In this document: positions 44,414 to 51,846 of the stretch, piece after piece | Layout of the letters: each line of letters starts with the position of its first letter | Numbering within the stretch: the stretch's first letter is position 1 | Assembly (NCBI RefSeq): GCF_007754425.1 | Contig: NZ_CP037452.1 | Coordinates: forward strand, 7,295,164 to 7,359,163 | Length of the DNA: 64,000 bases | Reading direction: 5' to 3' | Source of the DNA: Gimesia fumaroli | Lineage (GTDB): Bacteria > Planctomycetota > Planctomycetia > Planctomycetales > Planctomycetaceae | The notes under the pieces: generated by a model | What the model was told of the DNA's origin: nothing | The model's input: only the letters and a program-made list of their open reading frames with translations | The model's database searches: none | Made by a program: the position numbers and the translations under genes

Positions 44414-44942
44414 AATTGAACCTTCCTTCTGTGAGTTCATGAAAACGGTTTAAAAACATTCTTTTGGCTTTCCAGTTGCCGACCGGCTCAATCTTGTAAG
44501 CAAGAGGTTCCGGCAGGTGTTCGTGTTGCTGTGGTGTTTTGAAGAGGTCCCGAAACTCAGTTGCCCGTGCTTGCATGTCTGCGGTTTCAACACACCACAG
44601 CCCCGCTGGGTTGTGCCCAACGCCGTACTTGTCAAATATCACACTTAGGCACGGGCGTTCGAATTCCCAGAAGAAATCGCGAATGCCTTCTTTTACCGGG
44701 TGAACGATATCCCCCACATAGGCTTCCGCAGCATCATGCAACAAACCAAGCAGGGCAAATTCAGGATTGACGATGTTGCTGACAATCACGCTGTGTTGAG
44801 CAACGCTGTAAGGCTCAACCGTTGCACCGTTGAACCGGTTGATCAAACTCAGCTGGTGGGCAATATCGTTGATGTCGATCAGGTCCGGGTCGGGGCTGCT
44901 CAACTCAATCGATTTGCCTGAGTAGGTCGTTACACAAGGCAC
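44406..44942 (-). CDS. HD-domain phosphohydrolase (YfbR-like)
   Basis: GTG at 44942 is chosen because AAGGAGAG lies 5 bases upstream. The 178-aa product has the HD pattern VAQHSVIVSN, LLHDAAEAYVGDIVHPVK, then the conserved Asp in VETADMQARATEF, as in YfbR-type 5'-deoxynucleotidases. These enzymes hydrolyse dNMPs and can shape nucleotide pools for phage replication. Confidence 0.88.
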   Translation of the reverse strand: MPCVTTYSGKSIELSSPDPDLIDINDIAHQLSLINRFNGATVEPYSVAQHSVIVSNIVNPEFALLGLLHDAAEAYVGDIVHPVKEGIRDFFWEFERPCLSVIFDKYGVGHNPAGLWCVETADMQARATEFRDLFKTPQQHEHLPEPLAYKIEPVGNWKAKRMFLNRFHELTEGRFNYE

Positions 44943-44953
44943 GGTTTCTCTCC

Positions 44954-45139
44954 TTAATGCTGCGCTAAATAGAGCAGGTGTTTTTTGATGCGGGTTAAGT
45001 TTCGGATTGCCTGACAAATCGTCTCGATTCGATCCTGCATGCCGAAAGACATATCAGTCCCCAGGCTGGCGACCTCTTCACCGATCACTTCAAGCTGGTC
45101 TAAATCGGTCTGGATAATCTGTTCTTCTGCTTGCGACAT
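44954..45139 (-). CDS. Small coiled-coil protein, 61 aa
   Basis: The product is entirely helical and acidic (SQAEEQIIQTDLDQLEVIG, then RIETICQAIRNLTRIKKHLL). It lies between an HNH gene and the HD hydrolase gene with close spacing. No family recognised. Confidence 0.55.
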   Translation of the reverse strand: MSQAEEQIIQTDLDQLEVIGEEVASLGTDMSFGMQDRIETICQAIRNLTRIKKHLLYLAQH

Positions 45140-45157
45140 TTCATTGCGTCCCTTCTG

Positions 45158-45637
45158 TTAATAAGCTTGGGCGATACTACCCAGCCCTTTTTCAGTGATT
45201 GTTTGTGCCCAGGTCAGTCCGTTTCTGATCCGGTATATGGTTGTGCTATGCACTTCAAAGAGGTTTGCGAAAAACGAAGCAGGTGTATCGCGTCCGCGAA
45301 GAATGATTTCAACCTGCTCATCAGTAAGTTTGCTTGTGTTTATTCCTTGCCCGTGCGCACTTCGACTTCGGTCAACACGGTCTTGGACGTTCTCCGCATT
45401 CGTGCCGAGAATCAAATGAGACGGATTGACGCAAAGCCTGACGTCACAGGTGTGGCGAACGACTTGTCCCTTTGCGATTTCTCCGTTATGAATTCTGAAT
45501 GAGTGACGATGAGCACCATCGCGTTGCCCATTAATAGTGATGTATGCGTAGCCTTTTTTATTTGGCAAATGGCTCGTGCAAACCCAGCACCCGTTTTCGT
45601 CAATTTCGTAGTCGAGATAATCTGATATTGAATCCAT
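45158..45637 (-). CDS. HNH homing-type endonuclease
   Basis: The 159-aa product has a Cys-rich start (ENGCWVCTS), the HNH core RHTCDVRLCVNPSHLILGT and NAENVQDRVDR, followed by a helix-turn-helix tail (LTDEQVEIILRGRDTPASF, HSTTIYRIRNG). This domain pair is common in free-standing homing endonucleases of phages. It sits at the edge of the replication operon, next to an odd tRNA-like remnant. Confidence 0.88.
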   Translation of the reverse strand: MDSISDYLDYEIDENGCWVCTSHLPNKKGYAYITINGQRDGAHRHSFRIHNGEIAKGQVVRHTCDVRLCVNPSHLILGTNAENVQDRVDRSRSAHGQGINTSKLTDEQVEIILRGRDTPASFFANLFEVHSTTIYRIRNGLTWAQTITEKGLGSIAQAY

Positions 45638-45946
45638 TTCTTGTTTCCTATGTACGTACCGCGATCCCAGTTGAAAACGTGGTTGTTAAAAAAGAGTCCC
45701 TCAAATACCCCCGGTGGGATTCGAACCCACTTCAACGCCGACTCGTACGAGGGTTACCTCTCTACGTTTTGATTAATTTCCCATCGTTCCACCCTTTATG
45801 CTCGATTCGTGAGGCTCGAATCATCTTGTTCATACTTGAAGACTTACTCCCGGCAGTGACCCTTTAAATCACTCTTTTCGATTTGCCTCTGTGGTTCTTC
45901 CGGTTTCACATCTTCGCTTACCATCACACATCAAACAGGGTAGAAG
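45638..45946. other. Spacer with tRNA T-arm-like hairpin
   Basis: This 309-base gap contains no credible gene. On the minus strand it has a tRNA T-arm-like segment at 45706-45730 and a nearby GTAGAG (45765-45760) like a D-loop, but no acceptor 5' strand or anticodon arm was found. A T-run (TTTTTT) follows the T-arm, so the structure may serve as a terminator. Confidence 0.5.
45706..45730 (-). other. tRNA T-arm-like sequence (no complete cloverleaf)
   Basis: GTGGG TTCGAAT CCCAC forms a perfect T-stem and loop (45730-45714), followed by CGGGGGTA as a would-be 3' acceptor strand. No matching ACCCCCG was found in the 100 bases upstream, so a normal tRNA cannot be drawn. Confidence 0.5.
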
Positions 45947-46222
45947 CTATTGCGAAGCCATCTTGACCTTGCGACCGGCCAGTTCCCCGCAAGGTCTCGC
46001 CTCACTGGGTCGCCTGTCCGCTTTGGTAGTCGGTCGCGTTGGATCATCGAACAGATAAAACTGTCGTTTCCCGTCTCGCTCCATGTACCCGCCGTAACCG
46101 AGTGAGGCACAATCGGCTTCAAGTTGCTTCAACTCGATAAAAAAACCGATACAGCCCAAAGTGACCAGCAATACCGTTAAGGTCACTGCCACAAATCCCA
46201 ATCCCTTGAAAAGATCTCCCAA
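45947..46222 (-). CDS. Small membrane protein, 91 aa
   Basis: The product has one N-terminal membrane helix (GFVAVTLTVLLVTLGCIGFFI) and a polar, basic C-terminal domain with CASLGYGGYMERDGKRQF. It follows another small membrane protein gene by 13 bases. No family recognised; a superinfection or membrane-regulation role is possible but not supported by motifs. Confidence 0.55.
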   Translation of the reverse strand: MGDLFKGLGFVAVTLTVLLVTLGCIGFFIELKQLEADCASLGYGGYMERDGKRQFYLFDDPTRPTTKADRRPSEARPCGELAGRKVKMASQ

Positions 46223-46235
46223 AACAAAACTCCCT

Positions 46236-46469
46236 TCATCTAGTGGTAACGAGGTAAAAAGTAATTGCAGCCAGCCAAGTGGCAGCGAACGCGAACGTTA
46301 CTGCCCAGCGTGCTTGACAATGCCGGTTGATGGCCGTTGTGATGCCATACCAGGGATCGCGGACCATTCGCTCGCTCATCAGTTCTTCGTAAGTGAGCCA
46401 GTAATCCAGCCGGGCATCCTTGCGGCCCAGTTCTTCGATCCATTCGATAAAACGTTCAATGTGGTTCAT
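46236..46469 (-). CDS. Small membrane protein, 77 aa
   Basis: ATG at 46469 is preferred because it starts the recognisable helix (MNHIERFIEWIEELGRKDAR). The C-terminus has one membrane helix (AVTFAFAATWLAAITFYLV). The start is poorly marked and a start at 46499 would overlap the upstream gene by 14 bases. Function unknown. Confidence 0.5.
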   Translation of the reverse strand: MNHIERFIEWIEELGRKDARLDYWLTYEELMSERMVRDPWYGITTAINRHCQARWAVTFAFAATWLAAITFYLVTTR

Positions 46470-46485
46470 GGTTTTTGTGAGCCTT

Positions 46486-46764
46486 TCAACTTGCGGCAAG
46501 TAACCGATCTTCGGTCACTTTCTTAGCCAATTGGGCGAATCCCGAAAGGGTGCCATTTCTCAAGTAAGACCTCGTGGCCTTGATGAACTGCTGTTGCTCT
46601 TCATGAGTAAGCGGGCTTTCGGGGATGTCTTCAAATTCGAGGGTCAAATCAAACTGAGAAGGATAGCGGTACTGCTTTTTTCTGGCCTTCACCAGTCGTT
46701 TGCCAACGCTCCCAATAATGGCGTTTGCCTTTCCAGTGGTGGTTCTTGTTTTGATACTTTTCAT
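46486..46764 (-). CDS. Unknown small protein, 92 aa
   Basis: The product is basic at the N-terminus and helical at the C-terminus (EEQQQFIKATRSYLRNG). It overlaps the upstream gene by 4 bases (ATGA), so it is part of the early operon. No family recognised. Confidence 0.5.
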   Translation of the reverse strand: MKSIKTRTTTGKANAIIGSVGKRLVKARKKQYRYPSQFDLTLEFEDIPESPLTHEEQQQFIKATRSYLRNGTLSGFAQLAKKVTEDRLLAAS

Positions 46765-46970
46765 CGTTCTTGCTCCTGTAAAAACTCAACCATGTCACCG
46801 GGATTCAGATCCAACCAGATGGAACCGGTCCCGATATCAATACTAATTGTCTCCGCGTCTGGATATTCAGCAGCCTTACTTGGTTCCATCACGGCCACGC
46901 TATCCAGGCAGAGAACGTTTTCCGTTTTGAATCCGAATAGCCAGTTCCACAGCGTTTTTAAAATGCTCAT
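46761..46970 (-). CDS. LWNWL-type orphan protein, copy B (69 aa)
   Basis: The product begins MSILKTLWNWLFGF and contains ISIDIGTGSIWLDL. The same two blocks occur in the 86-aa protein at 47530-47790 (STLWNWLHGL and VSIDLGRGPIHFEPL), so the two are paralogs from a duplication. ATG at 46970 is preferred because it aligns with the paralog; a GTG lies two codons upstream. Function unknown. Confidence 0.6.
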   Translation of the reverse strand: MSILKTLWNWLFGFKTENVLCLDSVAVMEPSKAAEYPDAETISIDIGTGSIWLDLNPGDMVEFLQEQER

Positions 46971-47269
46971 TGCCACCCCGCCTTTTTCATCGCACCATCA
47001 ACCATTCTCAAAAACACATCTCCCGACGGCTCTACAAATGATCTCAGGTCACCGCCTGAACCAATGAAGTTAAAAAGGGCATCCAAAAGCATTCTCTGTT
47101 GCTCAGGCGTGAAAATGTTCTCGTCTTTCTTTGGCTCAAATCGGAACATCGCAGATGGCGATTCTTGCCCCTCAATACCTGCGTCGTACAAAACATCCCG
47201 CAGTGTGCAGCCGTTGAACTCTTCAAGTTCCTGGCATTGTCGAAGGCTGAATATTTTTAACTGGCTCAT
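46967..47269 (-). CDS. Unknown protein, 100 aa
   Basis: The product has an alpha-helical pattern (LKIFSLRQCQELEEF, PEQQRMLLDALFNFIG). Its 22-base leader and start are identical to those of the paralogous region upstream (47788-47809). No family recognised. Confidence 0.5.
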   Translation of the reverse strand: MSQLKIFSLRQCQELEEFNGCTLRDVLYDAGIEGQESPSAMFRFEPKKDENIFTPEQQRMLLDALFNFIGSGGDLRSFVEPSGDVFLRMVDGAMKKAGWQ

Positions 47270-47288
47270 TGGTTCTAGTCCTGTGCTC
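47267..47288. repeat. 22-bp exact leader repeat, copy 1
   Basis: CATTGGTTCTAGTCCTGTGCTC appears here in two halves, CATTGGTTCTA and GTCCTGTGCTC, and is repeated exactly at 47788-47809. On the minus strand it forms AGGA-containing leader and start codon of two different genes, each just after an HTH gene. Confidence 0.85.
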
Positions 47289-47525
47289 TCACTGCTGGAT
47301 TGACTTGATATAGTTGGCGAGTGATCGACGACAAATCACAAGCTTCCCAGACGCTCCTGGGTGCTTTCCGTAGCGAAAGCGATCCTGCTTGGCATATCGT
47401 CTTGCAGTCTCAACAGACACTCCCAGAATCCCAGCTGTTTCTTTCAGGTCGGCCAGGCCATCGCAACCGAAAATGAATCCGTGTTGCTTGTCCGCTCCTG
47501 TGAGTTTTGTTTTCGCCGTTGCCAT
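47289..47525 (-). CDS. Helix-turn-helix (excisionase/MerR-type) protein, copy B
   Basis: The start at 47525 aligns with the paralog's MAT start; ATG at 47543 is an alternative. The product has LTGADKQHGFIFGCDGLADL followed by the helix-turn-helix ETAGILGVSVETARRYAKQ and VICRRSLANYIKS. The 86-aa protein at 47796-48053 has the same layout, so they are duplicates that have diverged. Likely DNA-binding regulators of the early region. Confidence 0.7.
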   Translation of the reverse strand: MATAKTKLTGADKQHGFIFGCDGLADLKETAGILGVSVETARRYAKQDRFRYGKHPGASGKLVICRRSLANYIKSIQQ

Positions 47526-47529
47526 CTTT

Positions 47530-47790
47530 TTATTTGATTTCATTTCGCTTTCTTTCTTGCTTATCGTGCTGTCTGTCGTCCTTTTCGCAGTCGCAGGGTA
47601 GTGGCTCAAAGTGAATCGGCCCTCGTCCCAGGTCAATACTCACAATCGGATGCGGCCCGATAAAGTTCTCGTAATACTCCCGCCGACATTTGCAAAGTGG
47701 GTACACCTTGGAAAATGAGCCATCGCCGCTGTATGTCCAACTGCTGTCGAGACCGTGAAGCCAATTCCAAAGCGTGCTCATGATGCCCAT
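47530..47790 (-). CDS. LWNWL-type orphan protein, copy A (86 aa)
   Basis: The product contains STLWNWLHGLDSSW and VSIDLGRGPIHFEPLPCDC, plus a Cys-rich CKCRREYY. It is the paralog of the protein at 46761-46970. It follows the first HTH gene and carries the same 22-base leader as the 100-aa gene. Function unknown. Confidence 0.6.
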   Translation of the reverse strand: MGIMSTLWNWLHGLDSSWTYSGDGSFSKVYPLCKCRREYYENFIGPHPIVSIDLGRGPIHFEPLPCDCEKDDRQHDKQERKRNEIK

Positions 47791-47809
47791 TGGTTCTAGT
47801 CCTGTGCTC
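47788..47809. repeat. 22-bp exact leader repeat, copy 2
   Basis: Identical to 47267-47288. Its presence after both HTH genes supports a tandem segmental duplication. Confidence 0.85.
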
Positions 47810-48053
47810 GTTCGATTAAGTTGCGGACAGATCGAGTACAGACAACACGCTTGCCCTTACTGTTGTCCTCTCCTTCAGCAACCGGAAGCTTGCCGCCTCT
47901 CAACCGTCCGTCTTCACAAAAACGACGAATACTGTTGACATGAACTCCCAGTTTTTTTGCTGCTTGCTTCAGACTCAGCAGGCCATCACACCCAAACAGA
48001 TAACCGTAGTCTTCATCAGCACCGGTCAATTGCTCTGTTGTGTTTGTTGCCAT
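47796..48053 (-). CDS. Helix-turn-helix (excisionase/MerR-type) protein, copy A
   Basis: ATG at 48053 is chosen over a GTG one codon earlier. The 85-aa product has QLTGADEDYGYLFGCDGLLS, then SLKQAAKKLGVHVNSIRRFC as the helix-turn-helix, with VVCTRSVRNLIERA at the end. It is the first gene of the leftward early operon and the nearest gene to the short repeats at 48172-48234, which it may bind. Confidence 0.7.
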   Translation of the reverse strand: MATNTTEQLTGADEDYGYLFGCDGLLSLKQAAKKLGVHVNSIRRFCEDGRLRGGKLPVAEGEDNSKGKRVVCTRSVRNLIERAQD

Positions 48054-48171
48054 CACTTCACTTTCAAAAACTCATTTTTGTGTCTCAGATGAAAGGCAGT
48101 TTAAAGCGTTTCTGAGAATCGTCAACGAGCGTTTGAAGCCTGAAAACAAGGCAAATGCGGGCACGTCGTTA

Positions 48172-48234
48172 TATGGCGTCATATGACGTGAGACGGTTTT
48201 GTATGCCGTGAGACGCCGCGAAATGGCGTGAGAT
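48172..48234. repeat. Iteron-like direct repeats, 20-bp period
   Basis: TATGACGTGAGAC (48182-48194), TATGCCGTGAGAC (48202-48214) and AATGGCGTGAGAT (48222-48234) recur exactly every 20 bp. A partial unit TATGGCGTC lies 10 bp before the first. Regular spacing on one helix face suggests protein binding, either by an early regulator or by an initiator. Confidence 0.7.
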
Positions 48235-48308
48235 TACTTTCGCGTTTTTTGAATTTTATTTTTCAGAACTGATGTGAATGGCGGGGTATCTTGAGATACT
48301 GGAAGAAT

Positions 48309-48328
48309 TAGCCACGCTGTTAGCCACC
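48309..48328. repeat. Right copy of the end-proximal direct repeat
   Basis: TAGCCACGCTGTTAGCCACC matches 7074-7092 with one extra base. See the left copy for the arm-site interpretation. Confidence 0.5.
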
Positions 48329-48434
48329 TAAAAGGTCACTATGGTGATCTATGGTGATTTCAGCAGCACGGTTTGATTTTTTAGCTTGTTTGCAGTGGTT
48401 ATCTATGGTGGGATATGTACTGTTTCCACCGGGG

Positions 48435-48460
48435 ATGCTGCTCGTCCATGAAGTGAAATA
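48435..48460 (+). other. attR (26-bp core)
   Basis: Exact copy of 6963-6988, followed at once by host sequence. The host continues ACTAAGCCTG, so in the unintegrated chromosome pyk would end in TAA. Confidence 0.93.
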
Positions 48461-48489
48461 ACTAAGCCTGTTAACGAATTGAGGCCAGC

Positions 48490-49800
48490 ATGCCACACAA
48501 ACTGACTCTGATCGTAACGCTGCTCTGTTCCAGTCTGATTTCTCAAGTCGGATTCAGCGATGACTGGCCGCAGTGGGGTGGACCTCAGCAGGATCTGGTC
48601 TGGCGGGAAACCGGAATTGTGAAGACACTACCCACCACCGGGTTACTCCCGCGTGTCTGGTCGACGCCCATCGGAGAAGGCTATGCCGGCCCGGCTGTTG
48701 CCGAAGTCAATTCGCGGTGGTGCGTTTTCGTGACAGATCGCACTTTTAAACAGCGTGTCGGTTATGAGCGGGTCTTGTGCCTGGATGCGGAAACCGGGAA
48801 GCCAATCTGGAAACATGAATATCCGGTCGAGTACTCCGTCAGCTATCCCGCGGGCCCACGTTCAACGCCGGTGATTAATGACGGCCGCGTGTATACACTC
48901 GGCGCACAAGGTCATCTCTTCTGCTTTGATGCAGCGTCGGGAGACGTTCTCTGGAGTAAGAACTTCGTTGAAGATTATGGCACCAAACTCCCAACCTGGG
49001 GCATGGTGGCGTCACCTTTGGTGGATGGCGATCAACTCATCACTCTCGTCGGCGGCCAAAAGGACTCGCTGATCGTCAGTTTTGATAAAGCGACTGGCAA
49101 AGAACTCTGGCGTGCTCTGAATGATCGTGCCGTTGGTTATGCGCCGCCTGTCATTTTTACTTTTGGCGGAAAACGGGAACTGATTGTCTGGCATCCGACG
49201 GCGGTCTCTGCACTGGAGCCCCAAACAGGCAAACTGATCTGGGAAGTCCCGTATGGCGTGCGATATGGACTGAGCATCGCCACGCCCCGCAAGGTAGGGA
49301 ATCGGTTATTCGTAGCCAGCTTTTACAATGGTCCGCGGATGATTGAAGTCTCTAACGACGGCACTCAGGCCAAAATCGTCTGGTCAGGAAAAAGTGACAG
49401 CGAGATCAAGACGGATGGCCTGCATCCAATTATGATGACACCGATTTTCGACGGCACTCACATTTATGGCGTATGCAGCTACGGCCAACTGCGGTGCCTG
49501 GACGCCAGCAATGGTCGCCGGCTGTGGGAAACAGAAAAAGCCACCGGCAAAGGGCGCTGGTGGAATGCGTTCATCATTCCCCACGAAGATCGCTACTTTC
49601 TGCATAATGAGCAAGGCGATCTGATCATCGCGAATTTGACTCCAAAAGGGTATGATGAAATCAGCCGTGCCAAATTGATCGAGCCAACGCGCCGCGTGCA
49701 GCGGCGTATGACCATCTGGTCGCATCCCGCGTTTGCAATGAAAAGTGTCTTTGCCCGGAATGATAAAGAAATCATCCGCGTCGATTTATCGGCGAAGTAA
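48490..49800 (+). CDS. Secreted PQQ-type beta-propeller protein
   Basis: The 436-aa product has a Sec signal (LTLIVTLLCSSLISQVGFS) and repeats of the PQQ-like propeller: LCLDAETGKPIWKHEYP, FCFDAASGDVLWSKNF, VSFDKATGKELWRAL, SALEPQTGKLIWEVPYG and RCLDASNGRRLWETEK. No catalytic PQQ-dehydrogenase residues are evident. It is the first host gene right of attR, and such proteins are abundant in planctomycetes, where the ligand is usually unknown. Confidence 0.92.
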   Translation: MPHKLTLIVTLLCSSLISQVGFSDDWPQWGGPQQDLVWRETGIVKTLPTTGLLPRVWSTPIGEGYAGPAVAEVNSRWCVFVTDRTFKQRVGYERVLCLDAETGKPIWKHEYPVEYSVSYPAGPRSTPVINDGRVYTLGAQGHLFCFDAASGDVLWSKNFVEDYGTKLPTWGMVASPLVDGDQLITLVGGQKDSLIVSFDKATGKELWRALNDRAVGYAPPVIFTFGGKRELIVWHPTAVSALEPQTGKLIWEVPYGVRYGLSIATPRKVGNRLFVASFYNGPRMIEVSNDGTQAKIVWSGKSDSEIKTDGLHPIMMTPIFDGTHIYGVCSYGQLRCLDASNGRRLWETEKATGKGRWWNAFIIPHEDRYFLHNEQGDLIIANLTPKGYDEISRAKLIEPTRRVQRRMTIWSHPAFAMKSVFARNDKEIIRVDLSAK

Positions 49801-50046
49801 TCAGAAAGCCTCTCCTGTCTTCGTCAGGAACGGGGCCAGAAACAGGCATTTTCGCTGACGACTCTCTGGCAGCAATCTGTCACAAATTTTGTCGGAGAAT
49901 CACCAAAAGTTGTCTCGGCAGTCCCGCTCGGAGTCGAAACCGGATATAATGGAATCTAGTCCATCGCAGGATAACACAGCCTGTTTTTGAACGCGCAAAT
50001 TACTCGTTGCGTATGAACACTGCCCCTACATCGAGAGTCAATTACT

Positions 50047-51117
50047 ATGTCGTCGGATCATTTTGCTCTTCCCCAGGATCGTTCCCAGGAAGTTCTGATT
50101 CCTCTGGAGCCGCTCAAAGAATTGCTGGTCAAACTGTTTGTGCGGATGGGAATGTTTCAAGTTGAGGCAGAAATCGCCGCGGACCGGTTAATCGAAGCCG
50201 ACCTGCGCGGCATTCATTCGCATGGCAGCCGCGCCGCAGAACGTTACCTCGACGCGATGGACATGGGCGATATCGATCCCCGGGCGCAAATTCTAACCAT
50301 CACTGAAACTCCGGCGATCGCAGTTCTGGATGGCAGCAAGGCGATGGGGCATGTTGCCGCAACTCGCGCGATGGAGCTGGCGATCAAAAAAGCGAGCGAA
50401 GTCGGTACGGGAACCGTCACAGTCCGCAACAGTCATCATTTTGGTGCCGCCGCCGTTTATGCTCTGATGGCGGTCGAAGCCGGCATGATTGGCTACTGCA
50501 CCACAAATACCGGCAGAGCTACCGTGGCCGCTCATGGCAGCACGCAGGGCGCAACGGCCAACAACGCCATCGCCTGGGGTGTTCCTGCACGCGAAGGCGC
50601 CCCCTTTGTTCTAGATATGGCATGCGCCAAAGCGTCCTGGGGAAAACTGGATACCCTCGCCATGTATGGCTTGCCGGTCCCCTCCGGTTATGCACTGGAT
50701 AGTGAGGGCCATGAAACCACCGATTCCTCAGCCGTCAAGACACTACTACCGGCAGCGGGCCCCCGTGGTTACGGACTGGCCATGATCAGTTCGATTTTGA
50801 CCGGGGCGTTAACCGGAGGCAAGCTGCCGATACATAAAACACGCGCACCGGAACTCGAAGGCTCAGAACATTTCTTTTATGTCATCGATATCAAACAATT
50901 CGTTGCCGAAGACAAATTCCATGAAGCAATGAGTTCCGCAACGGAAGCTATTCATCAGTTAAACCCGGTGAACGAAAACGAACGGGTTCTGATACCTGGA
51001 GAGCAGGAATGGGAACAGACTCAACAATCGCTCCAGGAAGGCCTGTATGTCCATCGCGATCATGCCGGCTTACTGAAAGAATTGGCAGAACGTGTTAAGT
51101 TTGATGTTCCCTGGTAA
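50047..51117 (+). CDS. Malate/L-lactate dehydrogenase family (Ldh_2) oxidoreductase
   Basis: The 356-aa product matches the Ldh_2 (YbiC/ComC-like) NAD(P)-dependent family, distinct from classical LDH: an N-terminal ADRLIEADLRGIHSHGSRA, VRNSHHFGAAAVYALMA, NAIAWGVPAREGAPFVLDMA and PAAGPRGYGLAMISSILTGA. The catalytic His is within the RNSHHFG motif. Substrates in the family include malate, ureidoglycolate and other 2-oxo-acid reductions; which applies here is unclear. Confidence 0.92.
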   Translation: MSSDHFALPQDRSQEVLIPLEPLKELLVKLFVRMGMFQVEAEIAADRLIEADLRGIHSHGSRAAERYLDAMDMGDIDPRAQILTITETPAIAVLDGSKAMGHVAATRAMELAIKKASEVGTGTVTVRNSHHFGAAAVYALMAVEAGMIGYCTTNTGRATVAAHGSTQGATANNAIAWGVPAREGAPFVLDMACAKASWGKLDTLAMYGLPVPSGYALDSEGHETTDSSAVKTLLPAAGPRGYGLAMISSILTGALTGGKLPIHKTRAPELEGSEHFFYVIDIKQFVAEDKFHEAMSSATEAIHQLNPVNENERVLIPGEQEWEQTQQSLQEGLYVHRDHAGLLKELAERVKFDVPW

Positions 51118-51170
51118 GCATACTTCTGTTTTTCGAAATCACTTTTTCATATCGAGTTATGAGGTCTGAA

Positions 51171-51812
51171 ATGAGAATGGCAGCACGTCAGTCAATTTCA
51201 CTTCTGATGTTATCAATCTGTTTTATCTGTTCCGTCAATACAGAGCTCACCGCAGGTAAATATAATCCTGTGTTAAATGCCGGCGATCCGGCACCGACCT
51301 GGGAGAAATTGCCTGCGACAAACGGCAAGTCTTATTCCAGCGATTCTTTCAAAGACAAAGACGTGCTGGTGATCGCCTTCACCTGTAACAGTTGTCCTTA
51401 TGCCGTTGATTATGAAGACCGTCTGAATCGTCTGGCACAAAAATATGCGGCCAAGGATTCTCCCGTAGGCGTGATTGCCGTCAACGTCAATCTGGTTCCG
51501 GCAGACAGTCTGGAAAAGATGAAAGCCCGGGCCGAAAAGAAAAAATTTGCTTTTCCGTATCTGTTTGACAAGACGCAAAAAATCGGCCAGAAATTCGGCG
51601 CCACGCGCACCCCGGAATTTTTTGTATTGAACAAAGACCGAAAAGTCGTTTACATGGGAGCCATGGACGACTCGACCGATGCCAGCAAAGTTAAACATGA
51701 TTACGTCTCAGCGGCAATTCAAGCAGCGCTCGCCGGTAAACAGCCGGAAACGCAGGAAACCATTGCCATCGGCTGTAATGTTCGCTACAAACGCATCCGC
51801 AGAAAAAATTAA
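51171..51812 (+). CDS. Exported thioredoxin-fold (AhpC/TSA-type) protein
   Basis: The start at 51171 is chosen because GAGG lies 6 bases upstream; an upstream ATG at 51159 is possible. The 213-aa product has a signal peptide ([20 protein letters not shown]) and a thioredoxin fold with a redox motif in [20 protein letters not shown] (Cys-Asn-Ser-Cys), a [18 protein letters not shown] region and [20 protein letters not shown]. It resembles TlpA/resA-like redoxins common in planctomycetes. Likely periplasmic disulphide reduction; substrate unknown. Confidence 0.88.
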   Translation: MRMAARQSISLLMLSICFICSVNTELTAGKYNPVLNAGDPAPTWEKLPATNGKSYSSDSFKDKDVLVIAFTCNSCPYAVDYEDRLNRLAQKYAAKDSPVGVIAVNVNLVPADSLEKMKARAEKKKFAFPYLFDKTQKIGQKFGATRTPEFFVLNKDRKVVYMGAMDDSTDASKVKHDYVSAAIQAALAGKQPETQETIAIGCNVRYKRIRRKN

Positions 51813-51846
51813 TATCCGCCTCTCAAATGTTTTTATAGCAGTACAC

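Larger units (their letters stand above)
48054..48434. promoter_or_regulatory. Early control region with iteron-like repeats, next to attR
   Basis: This 381-base non-coding stretch holds the promoter of the early operon and several repeats: the 20-bp-period series at 48172-48234, a 14-base palindrome GTATCTTGAGATAC (48286-48299), the TAGCCAC-type repeat shared with the left end (48309-48328) and three CTATGGTG units (48339, 48349 and 48403). The last groups lie within 125 bp of attR and may bind the recombinase. No coding frame is seen. Confidence 0.65.
6963..48460. mobile_element. Integrated siphovirus-type prophage (about 41.5 kb), with a disrupted integrase
   Basis: Two identical 26-bp direct repeats (6963-6988 and 48435-48460) bound a block with a full set of tailed-phage genes: terminase, portal, protease, capsid, tail tube, chaperones, tape measure, lysis-like genes, replication genes and regulators. 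The site of integration is the pyk 3' end. The long tape measure and gpW-like connector point to a siphovirus with a non-contractile tail; no sheath gene was seen. All structural frames appear intact. The integrase is split by an IS66-family element. Removing that element and one target duplication leaves a prophage of about 39 kb. Confidence 0.95.

Noticed and set aside
45690..45790. Complete tRNA gene
   Set aside because: Only the T-arm and perhaps a D-loop motif can be placed. No acceptor 5' strand pairs with CGGGGGT at any normal distance, so a tRNA gene is not supported.
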